Of a DNA stretch of 64,000 bases, positions 18,262 through 28,889 are shown in pieces (positions within the stretch are counted from its first letter, which is position 1; every line of letters begins with the position of its first letter). A model generated the notes under the pieces. That model searched no databases, was not told where the DNA came from, and worked only from the letters and a program-made list of their open reading frames with translations. The position numbers and the translations under genes were made by a program. The stretch spans positions 1 through 64,000 of the forward strand of contig NZ_KE386815.1 of NCBI RefSeq assembly GCF_000428905.1. Reading direction: 5' to 3'. Source of the DNA: Brumicola pallidula DSM 14239 = ACAM 615 (GTDB lineage: Bacteria; Pseudomonadota; Gammaproteobacteria; Enterobacterales; Alteromonadaceae).

Positions 18262-19761
18262 TTGTCATTACCAATTTTCATTGAGGAGTGTCCTGAACTT
18301 GGAGGGATTTCCGCAGTTCAAGTATTTTCCGCTTACCAGCATTTGCCTTGGGCAATGTTACTCGACACTTGCAATAATCAATTAAGCGATGGTCGTTACG
18401 ACATTATCGTGCATTCTCCTATTGCAAAGCTAGTGGTTAAAAGTAAGAAATTGGTCGAATCTGCGATCCACGGTTGGACCAGTTTACTCGAAACAGAATC
18501 AGACACGGTGGATCAATGCCCGTTTGAAAGATTAGAACAAATTCACAGCAAATTTAAATTAATGGTTAGTGCGACTGACTCCAGTCCGCTTCCTTTTTTA
18601 TGTGGCGCCTTAGGTTACTTCAATTACGATTTAAATGTACAGTTAGACGGCATACAAGACAATAATGCAGAGCAATATTCATCGCCTGACTTAGCCGTGG
18701 GTATTTATGATCAAAGTCTCATTTTTGATAATAAAACCAACAAAGTCTATCGTTGTTATATCGACGCGAAGCGCGCAGAGCAGCTGAAACGCCTTAATTT
18801 GCGTGAAAATAATAATACGGATGCAGGTAACTCAGAAAAATTTCGGCAATTGAGCCGTTGGTCAGCTAACCAAACAGAGTCTGAATACCGCAAAAAGTTA
18901 CAAAAAGTCGACGATTATTTGCATTCCGGTGATTGCTATCAAATAAACTTTGCTCAGCGCTTTGAAGCTCCTTATCAAGGTTCTGAGTGGCAAGCTTATC
19001 AACTGCTTCGCAACGTTAATAAAGCCCCATTTTCATCTTTTATTCGCCTAGAAAATAGTTGTATTTTGAGTGTCTCTCCTGAACGTTTTTTGCAAGTAAA
19101 ATCAGGCATGGTAGAGACAAAGCCAATTAAAGGCACACGTAAACGAGCTAAAAATAGTGAAGATGATAAAAAGCTAAGTGAAGAATTGCTTAATTCAGAG
19201 AAAGACCGAGCTGAGAACCTCATGATTGTTGATTTGCTTAGAAACGATCTAAGTAAACACTGCGAGCCGCACTCAGTTATAGTCCCAGCCTTATTCAAAC
19301 TCGAAAGTTATCCTGCAGTACACCATATGGTCAGTACCATTTTAGGTAAACTTAAGACAACGTCTTCGCCCATTCAATTACTCAAAGGCGCTTTTCCTGG
19401 AGGATCGATAACAGGTGCTCCAAAATACAGGGCAATGCAAATCATTCAGGAGCTTGAACCGGATAAACGCAGTATTTATTGTGGTAGCATAGGTTACATT
19501 GGTATACGTGACGATATGGACACCAACATTTGCATTCGTACGGTGTTAGCAGAAAATAATCGACTTTATTGTTGGGCTGGTGGTGGTATTGTATTAGATT
19601 CAGATATTGACAGCGAATACCAAGAAAGCTTGGATAAAGTCGCCAAAATATTGCCTGTGCTTGAAGAAACGATGCAAATAGACGACTTACCACAAGACAG
19701 TATGATAAAGGCAACGGTGACAGTAAAAAGTCAATATGAAGTGGATAAACCAACAGCATGA
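18262..19761 (+). CDS. pabB: aminodeoxychorismate synthase component I
   Basis: 499 residues. The chorismate-binding domain (about 210-480) is seen in SPERFLQVKSG, the nucleophilic-lysine motif KPIKGTRKR typical of PabB, GAFPGGSITGAPK and YCGSIGYIG. It converts chorismate with ammonia from PabA to 4-amino-4-deoxychorismate for folate. The start is a TTG with GAGGT 6-7 bases upstream; the next methionine is about 33 residues in, so TTG is the best choice. It overlaps nudL by 4 bp. The order pabB-nudL-sdaA is the same as in E. coli. Confidence 0.93.
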   Translation: MSLPIFIEECPELGGISAVQVFSAYQHLPWAMLLDTCNNQLSDGRYDIIVHSPIAKLVVKSKKLVESAIHGWTSLLETESDTVDQCPFERLEQIHSKFKLMVSATDSSPLPFLCGALGYFNYDLNVQLDGIQDNNAEQYSSPDLAVGIYDQSLIFDNKTNKVYRCYIDAKRAEQLKRLNLRENNNTDAGNSEKFRQLSRWSANQTESEYRKKLQKVDDYLHSGDCYQINFAQRFEAPYQGSEWQAYQLLRNVNKAPFSSFIRLENSCILSVSPERFLQVKSGMVETKPIKGTRKRAKNSEDDKKLSEELLNSEKDRAENLMIVDLLRNDLSKHCEPHSVIVPALFKLESYPAVHHMVSTILGKLKTTSSPIQLLKGAFPGGSITGAPKYRAMQIIQELEPDKRSIYCGSIGYIGIRDDMDTNICIRTVLAENNRLYCWAGGGIVLDSDIDSEYQESLDKVAKILPVLEETMQIDDLPQDSMIKATVTVKSQYEVDKPTA

Positions 19762-20348
19762 ATGAAAAACACTTTTTATCCAAGTTCCACCTTCCTTGGT
19801 CAGCCGGGCCATCGCACGACTTTCCATTTCCAGTAAAAACTAGGCCAGCAGCGGTGCTTATCTGTTTGCAACCGCCATTTGAAGACTTACATGTATTGTT
19901 TACGCAGCGTGCAATTCATTTAAACCATCACGCAGGTCAGATAAGTTTTCCAGGCGGTAAATATGAAACCTTCGATGAAACATTGGTTGACACTGCGCTG
20001 CGTGAGGCTGAGGAAGAAATTGGCCTTAAACCGGATAAAGTTCGCATACTTGGCACTCTTCCTGAGTATAAAACCATTAGTGGGTTCGCTGTTTTACCTG
20101 TCATTGGTATTTTAGATGAATCAGTTGATCTCGATAATGACTTAATAATTGATAGAAATGAGGTCAGTCGCGTATTTCAGGTGCCGTTATCACACTTAAT
20201 GAACCAGAGAAATTATTTTGTGCATCATGTCGAGCGTCGCAAACAAACTTTTCCAGTCTATTTTATCCAGTATCAGAATGATCTTATATGGGGGGCTACA
20301 GCGGGTATGACCGCGCTACTATGCAAACATATCGAGTTTTACTCTTAA
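19758..20348 (+). CDS. nudL: Nudix CoA pyrophosphatase
   Basis: 196 residues. The Nudix box runs GGKYETFDE...REAEEEIGL (about 73-97), preceded by the CoA-type extension LNHHAGQISFPGGK. The family cleaves coenzyme A to phosphopantetheine and 3',5'-ADP. The ATGA overlap with pabB implies translational coupling. Confidence 0.9.
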   Translation: MNEKHFLSKFHLPWSAGPSHDFPFPVKTRPAAVLICLQPPFEDLHVLFTQRAIHLNHHAGQISFPGGKYETFDETLVDTALREAEEEIGLKPDKVRILGTLPEYKTISGFAVLPVIGILDESVDLDNDLIIDRNEVSRVFQVPLSHLMNQRNYFVHHVERRKQTFPVYFIQYQNDLIWGATAGMTALLCKHIEFYS

Positions 20349-20650
20349 TTAAATCGGACGGCTTTTAATAGTATAACTTACCTAGTTACTTGAGCATCTT
20401 AATTCAAGCTCTTTCAAGCTCTCTCAACCTTGATTCAACCTTGATTCAACCTTGATTCAACCTTGATTCAACCTTGATTCAACCTTCATTCAGCCTTCAT
20501 TCAACCTTCATTCAAGATTATTTCCGGTAAATCTCGATCAATAACATCGCATTAACATTTCTAATGCAACTGATTAGCAAATCTCATTTGTTTATTAACA
20601 AAACTATGTAAAACTAGTGATGGATGAAATTTACAGATAAGCGATAAAGT
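20349..20650. other. intergenic region before sdaA, mostly tandem repeat
   Basis: About 300 bp with no gene. The left third holds the 11-bp repeat tract. The rest is AT-rich leader of sdaA, without a clear strong ribosome-binding site (GCGATAAAGT before the ATG). Confidence 0.6.
20424..20511. repeat. 11-bp tandem repeat (TCAACCTTGAT), 8 copies
   Basis: Five perfect copies of TCAACCTTGAT are followed by three variants with TTCAT in place of TTGAT (one also with CAGCC). Just to the left, TTCAAGCTCT is repeated twice. The tract lies between nudL and sdaA. Confidence 0.95.
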
Positions 20651-22024
20651 ATGATCAGTGTTTTTGATATGTTCAAGGTCGGTATCGGCCCATCAAGTTC
20701 TCATACAGTTGGCCCTATGCGAGCCGCAGCAGCCTTTTGTAATGTATTAAAGCAAGCAGAGCTTTTTGACCGCATAACAGCCGTAAAGACGGAACTTTAT
20801 GGTTCGTTAGGCCAAACAGGCAAAGGCCACGGCACTGGTAAAGCGGTTATCTTGGGCTTACTTGGCTATTTACCGGAGAACGTACCGGTCAAAAAAGTCG
20901 AGAGTATGTTATCCCAAGTCGAAACTGATCAAATGTTGAAGCTTAACCAAGAACATCAAATTATCTTCCCAAAAGATGGAGCCATTGTGTTCCACCGTAG
21001 AAAAACCCTTTCTTTGCATTCTAATGGTATGACATTCTTCGCATTTGCGGGGACTGAGTGCGTAATGCAACAAACATATTATTCAATAGGCGGCGGTTTT
21101 ATCGTCGAAGAATCTGAGTTTAAAGCGCAAAAAGCCGAAAAATTTGCTGAACAACAAGTCGACGCTCCTTTTCCATTTTCAACAGCCACTGAACTAATGC
21201 AAATATGTCATGACAATGGCTTTTCTATTAGCACATTGATGATAAGAAATGAAATATCGATCATGCCAGAGGAGATTCTCAGAGAACGTTTAGTCTACAT
21301 CTGGGGGGTTATGAAGGAATGCGTACAAAACGGTATTAACACTGAAGGTATTTTACCCGGTGGATTAAAAGTGCACCGACGTGCGTACGGTCTATACCGA
21401 AAATTAAAAAATGAAAACAATAACGACCCCATGCAAGCGATGGATTGGGTAAATTTATTCGCACTTGCAGTCAATGAAGAAAATGCAGCTGGAGGCAGAG
21501 TTGTTACTGCACCTACTAACGGTGCCGCAGGCATCATTCCAGCCGTGTTATGCTACTTTGATAAATTTATTAAACCCGTTGACGATGACACTGCTTGTCG
21601 CTATTTATTAACTGCCGCAGCTATCGCTATTTTATACAAGAAAAATGCATCAATTTCGGGTGCAGAAGTGGGCTGTCAGGGGGAAGTAGGCGTTGCTTGC
21701 TCAATGGCGGCTGGCGCATTAACAGAAATACTGGGGGGGACTGTCGCCGCTGTTGAGAACGCAGCTGAAATTGGTATGGAGCACAATTTGGGATTAACAT
21801 GTGACCCTGTAGGGGGATTAGTTCAAGTGCCATGCATTGAAAGAAACGCAATGGGTGCTATCAAAGCAATCAATGCCTCTCGCCTTGCTGTTAGAGGCAC
21901 AGGTAACCATAAAGTGTCGTTGGACAAAGTCATTAAGACAATGTGGGAAACTGGCAACGACATGAAAACAAAGTACAAAGAAACTTCCAGAGGTGGTTTG
22001 GCTGTCAATATTATCGAGTGCTAA
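20651..22024 (+). CDS. sdaA: L-serine ammonia-lyase (iron-sulfur)
   Basis: 457 residues of the single-chain L-serine dehydratase that deaminates L-serine to pyruvate using a [4Fe-4S] cluster. It shows [16 protein letters not shown] at the N-terminus and the cluster cysteines in [12 protein letters not shown] and [17 protein letters not shown]. The gene follows nudL as in E. coli but is separated from it by a repeat-filled 300-bp gap, so it probably has its own promoter. Its 3' end forms one arm of a long inverted repeat. Confidence 0.95.
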   Translation: MISVFDMFKVGIGPSSSHTVGPMRAAAAFCNVLKQAELFDRITAVKTELYGSLGQTGKGHGTGKAVILGLLGYLPENVPVKKVESMLSQVETDQMLKLNQEHQIIFPKDGAIVFHRRKTLSLHSNGMTFFAFAGTECVMQQTYYSIGGGFIVEESEFKAQKAEKFAEQQVDAPFPFSTATELMQICHDNGFSISTLMIRNEISIMPEEILRERLVYIWGVMKECVQNGINTEGILPGGLKVHRRAYGLYRKLKNENNNDPMQAMDWVNLFALAVNEENAAGGRVVTAPTNGAAGIIPAVLCYFDKFIKPVDDDTACRYLLTAAAIAILYKKNASISGAEVGCQGEVGVACSMAAGALTEILGGTVAAVENAAEIGMEHNLGLTCDPVGGLVQVPCIERNAMGAIKAINASRLAVRGTGNHKVSLDKVIKTMWETGNDMKTKYKETSRGGLAVNIIEC

Positions 22025-22042
22025 TAACTCGATAATATTGAC
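22004..22042 (+). terminator. inverted repeat spanning the sdaA stop codon
   Basis: Perfect 16-bp arms GTCAATATTATCGAGT and ACTCGATAATATTGAC around a 7-base loop. The left arm is the last five sense codons of sdaA and the loop contains its stop. No T-run follows, so it may protect the 3' end or block polymerase rather than be a classical terminator. Confidence 0.75.
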
Positions 22043-22075
22043 CTAAATGGTTGGGCTGCAGCAACCCCCATTAGT

Positions 22076-23071
<996 letters not shown>

Positions 23072-23299
23072 TTACTGAATTCAGTATCTTTATTTTATTC
23101 TCTTTATAATCAAATAATAGACAATTTAAAACAAATTTGCATAAGAATTTAGCAAAACATTGGTGTGACCAACGATTCTCTCCCAATTTTTAGTCTTTTA
23201 ATACCTTAGTATTCTTTTAAAATGAGGCTGTAGGGCATTAATGGTATAGTATCAAGTAAATCGGTCGACAAACTAAGCAGGTCTTTAAAAAGGTGAGCC

Positions 23300-24022
23300 A
23301 TGTCACACAATCAACAACTCAATGTCGATAAACGAAGCGATAATTTAACGATTGATTTCGCTTCCGTGATGGCTGTTGCTGTACACGACATGAAAAACTC
23401 ACTTAGCCTACTGTTGCAGACTATCGAAGATTTATCAAAATCTCTGCCTCCATCAGAAAACATAAGCAGACAATATATTGTGGATTTGCACTATGAAGCG
23501 AATCGAATGAACACCACATTAGTTCAGATCCTGTCGCTTTACAGGGTCGAATTAGATGCGTTATCACTCAATATTGATGAATGTTTTATGGAAGATTTAG
23601 TGTATGAAATTATAGAGTCAAACAAAACCTACACAAAGCAAAAAAATATTACCTGCTCGGTTGAGGTCGACAGTGAGTTATCTTGGTTTACGGACAAGGA
23701 TTTACTATTTTTGTTGATGAACGACGTGTTGGTCAATGCAATCCGTTATGGCGCAAGTGAAATTAAGATTTCAGCGGTAGTGGAAAACGAGTATCTCTGC
23801 ATTGCGGTAGAAGACAACGGTCCTGGTTATCCACAGAGCATGCTCGATATGTCAGATGCAGCGATGAAATCATTGAGTGTAAGTGAAGGAAGAACAGGTT
23901 TGGGTTTATTCTTCGCTAGAATGATTGCACAGACCCATAAAAACAAGGATCGACAAGGAAGCATTAAGCTAAGTAATAATAGCATTACGGGCGGTAGTAT
24001 ATTTAAGGTACTATTACCCTAA
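23300..24022 (+). CDS. sensorless histidine kinase
   Basis: 240 residues consisting only of a dimerisation/phosphoacceptor region (HDMKNSLSLLLQ, phospho-His in HDMKN) and an ATPase domain: N box LMNDVLVNAIRYG, G1 VEDNGPGYP, G2 GRTGLGLFFARMIA. No transmembrane or sensory domain is present, so input must come from a partner. A good ribosome-binding site (AAGGTGAG) precedes the ATG. No response regulator is adjacent; the next gene, 36 bp on, is a small membrane protein that may be its partner. The two REC-TPR proteins elsewhere in the window are possible outputs (inference). Confidence 0.85.
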   Translation: MSHNQQLNVDKRSDNLTIDFASVMAVAVHDMKNSLSLLLQTIEDLSKSLPPSENISRQYIVDLHYEANRMNTTLVQILSLYRVELDALSLNIDECFMEDLVYEIIESNKTYTKQKNITCSVEVDSELSWFTDKDLLFLLMNDVLVNAIRYGASEIKISAVVENEYLCIAVEDNGPGYPQSMLDMSDAAMKSLSVSEGRTGLGLFFARMIAQTHKNKDRQGSIKLSNNSITGGSIFKVLLP

Positions 24023-24058
24023 AGGACAAAAAAACCGACGCCTAAACGGAAACTTATA

Positions 24059-24820
24059 ATGTACACAATTGTCATACTTTTAATCGCCATTGTCATCATC
24101 GCTGGTATTTCTGCGAGTGCAGTGCAGCAGCATAAAGAACGCAAGGAATCCCAAAAGCGTGAAGAGCTTAGTCGTCAAAGAGCGATTATAAACGAAACCG
24201 AAAATGCCCTCACTGCGGCTGGACAAATGCCTGTTTCACAGCAGCTTATCGCTATTCTTTCACGCAGAATTCATAATTCAATGAAACAAAGCCTGAAACA
24301 AAGCCCAAATTCCGATTTAAAACAACGTCTCACTGATACGACAAACAGCATCAAAAATATTGATATTGCAGAGCCTGCGCCTGATCACAGTACATTCAAA
24401 CTGCCCGAAAATGACAAGGTTATTATCAAATATATTCAGGCGGTGAAAAAATTAAGAGTTATTTTACGCTCTGAGCATGGCAAAGGAAATATTACCCCAA
24501 AGATATTCTCTATAGAAGATAAGAGCTTAGAAAGGCTGCAATTGAGAGTTAACGTCGAAACTCTCAATAAACGAGCAAGCGATGCAATGAGCGGTGATAT
24601 GCAGGGCAGCGCAAGGCAATATTTAGAAAAAGCGGTTGGTGCTCTGAAAGCACATAAACCGCAGGATGAATATACAAGCGCACGAATTACTGAATTCGAA
24701 AGCAAGCTTGATGGTCTTGAAAATGCGATGAAAGCAAGCAACCTTGCGCAGGTCGTCGCTGAAAAAGCCAAGGAAAGTGGTGATATTGATCAGCTATTTG
24801 GTCCTAAGAAAAAGTGGTAA
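24059..24820 (+). CDS. membrane-anchored coiled-coil protein, unknown
   Basis: Not recognised by function. 253 residues: one N-terminal transmembrane helix (3-21), a basic/acidic coiled coil (about 25-50), then a helical domain. The C-terminal ~70 residues (ASDAMSGDMQGSARQYLEKAVGALK...) resemble a tetratricopeptide-like helical pair. The tail is GDIDQLFGPKKKW. It is encoded 36 bp after the sensorless kinase and probably co-transcribed; it could anchor or regulate that kinase. Confidence 0.65.
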   Translation: MYTIVILLIAIVIIAGISASAVQQHKERKESQKREELSRQRAIINETENALTAAGQMPVSQQLIAILSRRIHNSMKQSLKQSPNSDLKQRLTDTTNSIKNIDIAEPAPDHSTFKLPENDKVIIKYIQAVKKLRVILRSEHGKGNITPKIFSIEDKSLERLQLRVNVETLNKRASDAMSGDMQGSARQYLEKAVGALKAHKPQDEYTSARITEFESKLDGLENAMKASNLAQVVAEKAKESGDIDQLFGPKKKW

Positions 24821-25702
24821 TCATAAACCCAAGTCCAAACTAGCTATAAATGCTTGCGCTGCTGTTGACAGAGACCGACTCTTCGGCGTGATTAGGCCGA
24901 CCTGTTTAACAATATTCAAGCCTGTTACCTTTTCACTAACGCAGCCCTTTGCCTGCATTTGCTTTTGGACCATTGCAGGCACTATAGCAATACCCATCCC
25001 TGAATAAACCAAGTTGCCTATAGTGCTAAATTGAGACGCTTCCACTGCAATGCTAATCTTTTGCTTATTATTCACTAATTCATCATCTACCCATTTTCGC
25101 ATAGTTGACCCTCTATTCATGCTTACAAATGGATATTCAATAACATCCTCTATACTTATTTCTGAACCTGAAGTAAGCGGATGATTAGGAGGCATAATCA
25201 GTACAAACTCATCATTAAACATAGGATAAAAATTTAGTGCCTCTTTATCTTCGGGTTCAAATACAAAGCCTAATTCCGCGCGATCGCTGAGCACACTATC
25301 AATTACGAGCTCCATCACTACATCATGCACTCTAATGCCAATATTTGGTTGCGCGTAACCAAAATAAGCCAATAGATCCGGTAACTTTCCTTCCGCAAAG
25401 GAAGGCATTGAAGCGATCGTTAAAAGTCCTTTTTCAAGTTTAAAAAGCTGTTTAACGTCGCCAACTGCATTCTCCCAGTCATCTAATAAGCGCCGAGCAA
25501 CAGGTAAAAATGAAGCGCCTTCAGGTGTTAGTTTTACGCTTCTTGTTGAACGACTAAAAAGCGCTCCTCCCAACTGTTGCTCCATCTTTTTTATGGCACT
25601 TGATAATGCCGGTTGAGAGATATGTCTTTTTTCCGCAGCTTCTGCAAATGATTGACACTTTGCAAGTTCAACAAACGCTTGAAGATTTTTAATAGTCACC
25701 AT
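24821..25702 (-). CDS. LysR-family transcriptional regulator
   Basis: 293 residues. The N-terminal helix-turn-helix (about 1-60, MVTIKNLQAFVELAK, HISQPALSSAIKKMEQQLG) and a LysR effector-binding domain are complete. It is divergent from scoAB across a 260-bp gap with a dyad, so it most likely controls CoA-transferase genes and ketone-body or acetoacetate use (inference from position). Its stop abuts the end of the convergent unknown gene. Confidence 0.88.
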   Translation of the reverse strand: MVTIKNLQAFVELAKCQSFAEAAEKRHISQPALSSAIKKMEQQLGGALFSRSTRSVKLTPEGASFLPVARRLLDDWENAVGDVKQLFKLEKGLLTIASMPSFAEGKLPDLLAYFGYAQPNIGIRVHDVVMELVIDSVLSDRAELGFVFEPEDKEALNFYPMFNDEFVLIMPPNHPLTSGSEISIEDVIEYPFVSMNRGSTMRKWVDDELVNNKQKISIAVEASQFSTIGNLVYSGMGIAIVPAMVQKQMQAKGCVSEKVTGLNIVKQVGLITPKSRSLSTAAQAFIASLDLGL

Positions 25703-25861
25703 AAATATACTCTTTAATCGGTTATGTTAAATTACCCACTGGGTGTTGCGCCTGTTTGCTTGATTACCATCAACACAGCCAATGTTCCAAAAAAGCATTG
25801 CTCGCGTTGCTCAATGCTATTAGGTATTAATGAATAACTACTTTTTATTTAGCATAAATTA

Positions 25862-25884
25862 ATTAATAACTTTAAATTATTAAT
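25862..25884. promoter_or_regulatory. candidate LysR-type operator between lysR and scoA
   Basis: ATTAATAA and TTATTAAT (8-bp perfect arms) are separated by 7 bases, the spacing of a T-N11-A type LysR dyad. It sits between the divergent regulator and scoA. The region is very AT-rich, which raises the chance of a coincidental dyad. Confidence 0.4.
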
Positions 25885-25962
25885 ACTGATAATAAATCGA
25901 TTTTACAAATTTAACATCTTGGTGAATACTGTACAACTGTCGAACAAAATAAGAGAGCACTC

Positions 25963-26667
25963 ATGGCTGGTTTTGATAAAGTAGTAACAAGCTACGCAGA
26001 TGCAATGCATGGACTTGAAGACAATATGACAATTATTGCCGGTGGATTCGGCTTATGTGGTATTCCTGAAGGCTTAATTGCTGAGGTAAAGCGCATGGGA
26101 ACCAAAGGACTCACCGTTGTTTCAAACAACTGTGGTGTCGATGGTTTTGGTCTGGGTGTTTTATTAGAAGACAAACAAATTAAAAAGATGGTGTCGTCAT
26201 ACGTCGGCGAAAATGCCTTGTTTGAAAAACAATTGCTCAACGGTGAACTCGAAGTCGAGTTAACGCCACAAGGCACACTCGCTGAAAAAATGAGAGCCGG
26301 CGGCGCAGGCATTCCTGCTTTTTACACAGCCACTGGTTTTGGAACGCCCGTAGGTGAAGGCAAAGAGAGTCGTCAATTCAATGGTCGCGACTATATTCTA
26401 GAAGAAGCGATTACGGGTGACTTCGCTATCATAAAAGCATGGAAAGCCGACCGCTACGGTAACTGCATGTATAGACACACAGCAATGAACTTCAATCCAA
26501 TGGCAGCAACGGCAGGTAAAATTACCGTCGTGGAAGTTGAAGAAATTGTTGAAGTCGGTGAACTAGAACCTAGTCAAATACATACGCCAGGTATTTACGT
26601 TGATCGTGTTATTCAAGGTTCGTTCGAAAAGCGTATTGAGCGTTTAGTTACGTCAAAAGGAGCATAA
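25963..26667 (+). CDS. scoA: 3-oxoacid CoA-transferase subunit A
   Basis: 234 residues. The CoA-transferase family I alpha-subunit motif [13 protein letters not shown] is near the N-terminus, and [26 protein letters not shown] is near the C-terminus. With ScoB it moves CoA from succinyl-CoA to acetoacetate. It begins a two-gene operon; scoB starts 2 bp later. Confidence 0.92.
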   Translation: MAGFDKVVTSYADAMHGLEDNMTIIAGGFGLCGIPEGLIAEVKRMGTKGLTVVSNNCGVDGFGLGVLLEDKQIKKMVSSYVGENALFEKQLLNGELEVELTPQGTLAEKMRAGGAGIPAFYTATGFGTPVGEGKESRQFNGRDYILEEAITGDFAIIKAWKADRYGNCMYRHTAMNFNPMAATAGKITVVEVEEIVEVGELEPSQIHTPGIYVDRVIQGSFEKRIERLVTSKGA

Positions 26668-26669
26668 TC

Positions 26670-27329
26670 ATGGCATTATCAAGAGACCAAATTGCAATGC
26701 GCGTCGCTCAAGAGTTTGAAGACGGCAATTACGTGAATTTAGGTATAGGTATCCCTACTCTAGCGGCCAATTACGTGCCTAAACATATAGAAGTTATGCT
26801 GCAGTCTGAAAACGGACTACTAGGTATGGGCCCTTATCCAACCGAAGATCAAGTAGATGCAGACATGATCAATGCTGGAAAAGAAACGGTTACGGCTGCA
26901 GCAGGCGCTTCCATTTTTGATTCTGCAGAAAGTTTCGCCATGATCCGAGGCGGCCATGTCGACTTCACTGTTCTGGGTGCATTTGAAGTCGACGTTAGCG
27001 GCAGTATTGCTTCATGGATGATCCCTGGTAAGTTAATTAAGGGCATGGGCGGCGCTATGGATTTAGTTGCCGGCGCGAAGAATATCATTGTGACGATGAC
27101 ACATGCCGACAAACACGGAAATTCAAAGCTTCTACCCGCTTGCACATTACCATTGACCGGTGTTAATTGTATTACGCGGATCATTACTGACTTAGCGGTA
27201 TTGGAAGTCAAAGATAAGGCATTTCATTTGCGTGAGCGTGCACCGGGCGTAGACATCAAAGAGATTATTGAGAAGACAGCTGGGAAACTCGTGATTGACG
27301 GTGATATTCCTGAAATGACGATTAACTAA
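26670..27329 (+). CDS. scoB: 3-oxoacid CoA-transferase subunit B
   Basis: 219 residues. VNLGIGIPTLAANYVP and the catalytic glutamate in SENGLLGMGP identify the beta subunit that forms the glutamyl-CoA intermediate. It lies 2 bp after scoA. Its last codons and stop form the left arm of a 34-bp perfect palindrome. Confidence 0.93.
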   Translation: MALSRDQIAMRVAQEFEDGNYVNLGIGIPTLAANYVPKHIEVMLQSENGLLGMGPYPTEDQVDADMINAGKETVTAAAGASIFDSAESFAMIRGGHVDFTVLGAFEVDVSGSIASWMIPGKLIKGMGGAMDLVAGAKNIIVTMTHADKHGNSKLLPACTLPLTGVNCITRIITDLAVLEVKDKAFHLRERAPGVDIKEIIEKTAGKLVIDGDIPEMTIN

Positions 27330-27354
27330 AATGAATTAATTCATTTTAGTTAAT
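27321..27354 (+). terminator. 34-bp perfect palindrome over the scoB stop
   Basis: ATTAACTAAAATGAATT is followed at once by its exact reverse complement. The left arm includes the final Ile-Asn codons and the TAA. In RNA this would form a long A/U hairpin. No T-run follows. It may end or stabilise the scoAB transcript. Confidence 0.75.
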
Positions 27355-27473
27355 CGCTTCTCATTCGAAATAGGCCCCGACCGTAATATGTTGGGGTTTT
27401 TCTTTTATAACGAGCACATTTCAAGGATAATGTTTGGGACCTGTGTGCAAGAATCATTAAAAGAGGCTCTATC

Positions 27474-28850
27474 TTGTTATTTTCTGAACTCCCCATCGAC
27501 AGTCGCGTGCTTAAATCGTTGTCGGTTATGCAAATTGACACGCTGACAGAAGTACAACACAAAAGTATCCCCCATGCCCTCATGGGCAAAGACGTTGTTG
27601 CCGGTGCAAAGACGGGTTCGGGAAAGACACTCGCATTCTTAGTGCCTGCGGTCAATCGCCTCTTAACCAGCAGACCGCTAACCAAAGCAGACCCTAGAGC
27701 GATTATTCTCGCCCCTACCCGCGAACTGGCTAAACAAGTGTTTATGCAGGCGAAGAAGCTAACAGCAACGCAATCCTCAATATCAGTAGTGTTAATTGTG
27801 GGCGGCGAAAACTACAATGACCAAGTCAAAATGTTACGCAAAAAACCAGATATTATTGTTGGCACTGCAGGTCGCATTGCAGATCACATTGATGGTAAAA
27901 GCTTCTTTCTCGATGGCATTGAATTACTTATACTAGATGAAGCAGATCGTATGCTTGAGCTTGGATTCTCTGACCAGTTGGATCTTATTCATCGCGCTGC
28001 CAGTCATCGTAAACGACAGACAATGATGTTTTCAGCCACGATCGATAGTGCTGCAGTTCATGCGATGACGGAAAAAATGTTGAAAGCACCTGAGCAGATT
28101 GTTATTGATAATGTGGCGATACCACACGCTGATATTGAACAAAAGTTTTATTTATCGGACGGGGTTTCTCACAAAGACCAATTACTGCTTAAATCATTAG
28201 TCTTAGCGAATCGGACACAAGCCATTGTATTTACCGCAACTCGCGAAGATACCGGTCGAATCGCTCAGCAACTTCAAGATAAAGGTATTGAGGCGATAAG
28301 TTTACATGGTGAATTGGCGCAAGGTCAACGTTCTAGGATCATTAGTGCATTTTCGCGTGGACTACATACTGTTTTAGTCACAACTGACCTTGCCTCACGG
28401 GGGCTTGACCTGTTAAACGTAGCCTTAGTAATTAATTACGACTTACCTAAATTTGCAGATGAATATATTCATCGCATTGGCCGAACTGGGAGAGCAGGTA
28501 ACAAAGGCGTCGCTATCTCTTTTATAAGCGGTAAAGACTGGCACAGCTTTAGCGCCATTAAATCAAAACTAACTCAAGACTATTCGTTTTCAGAATATGA
28601 AGGACTACCTTCTAAATTCAAAGGTAGACGAGCGATAATTGAAAAGAAAGCCGAAAACAAGGCATCTGTAGAAGTACAACAAAGACAAATCAAGAACCCC
28701 GTTAAAAAACGTGTGAGAACCATGGATGCGGTTGATACTGGGTTTATTCCAGTTAAACGCAAACCTAGAGCAGTGGTCGATGATATTGATAATAATGACG
28801 ATTTGAACTTTGACAACGATACGAACGATAGCACTGACGCTAAAGGTTAG
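27474..28850 (+). CDS. DEAD-box ATP-dependent RNA helicase
   Basis: 458 residues with motifs in order: Q motif (EVQHKSIP), motif I AKTGSGKT, Ia PTRELAKQ, II DEAD, III SAT, and HRIGRTGRAG (VI). The RecA-like core fills the first ~370 residues, followed by a basic then acidic tail (VDDIDNNDDLNFDND). The start is a TTG with AAGAGG 7 bases upstream; no ATG lies near. It belongs to the RhlE/SrmB-like group but cannot be assigned further by eye. RNA helicases of this group are often cold-induced. Confidence 0.9.
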   Translation: MLFSELPIDSRVLKSLSVMQIDTLTEVQHKSIPHALMGKDVVAGAKTGSGKTLAFLVPAVNRLLTSRPLTKADPRAIILAPTRELAKQVFMQAKKLTATQSSISVVLIVGGENYNDQVKMLRKKPDIIVGTAGRIADHIDGKSFFLDGIELLILDEADRMLELGFSDQLDLIHRAASHRKRQTMMFSATIDSAAVHAMTEKMLKAPEQIVIDNVAIPHADIEQKFYLSDGVSHKDQLLLKSLVLANRTQAIVFTATREDTGRIAQQLQDKGIEAISLHGELAQGQRSRIISAFSRGLHTVLVTTDLASRGLDLLNVALVINYDLPKFADEYIHRIGRTGRAGNKGVAISFISGKDWHSFSAIKSKLTQDYSFSEYEGLPSKFKGRRAIIEKKAENKASVEVQQRQIKNPVKKRVRTMDAVDTGFIPVKRKPRAVVDDIDNNDDLNFDNDTNDSTDAKG

Positions 28851-28889
28851 CCTCTCAGCGCTGTTGGAAGCAGTTGTTTGGAGCTATGT

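Noticed and set aside
27321-27354. Palindrome as a phage attachment site or regulator operator
   Set aside because: No integrase or phage gene is near, and its overlap with the scoB stop fits a 3'-end structure better.
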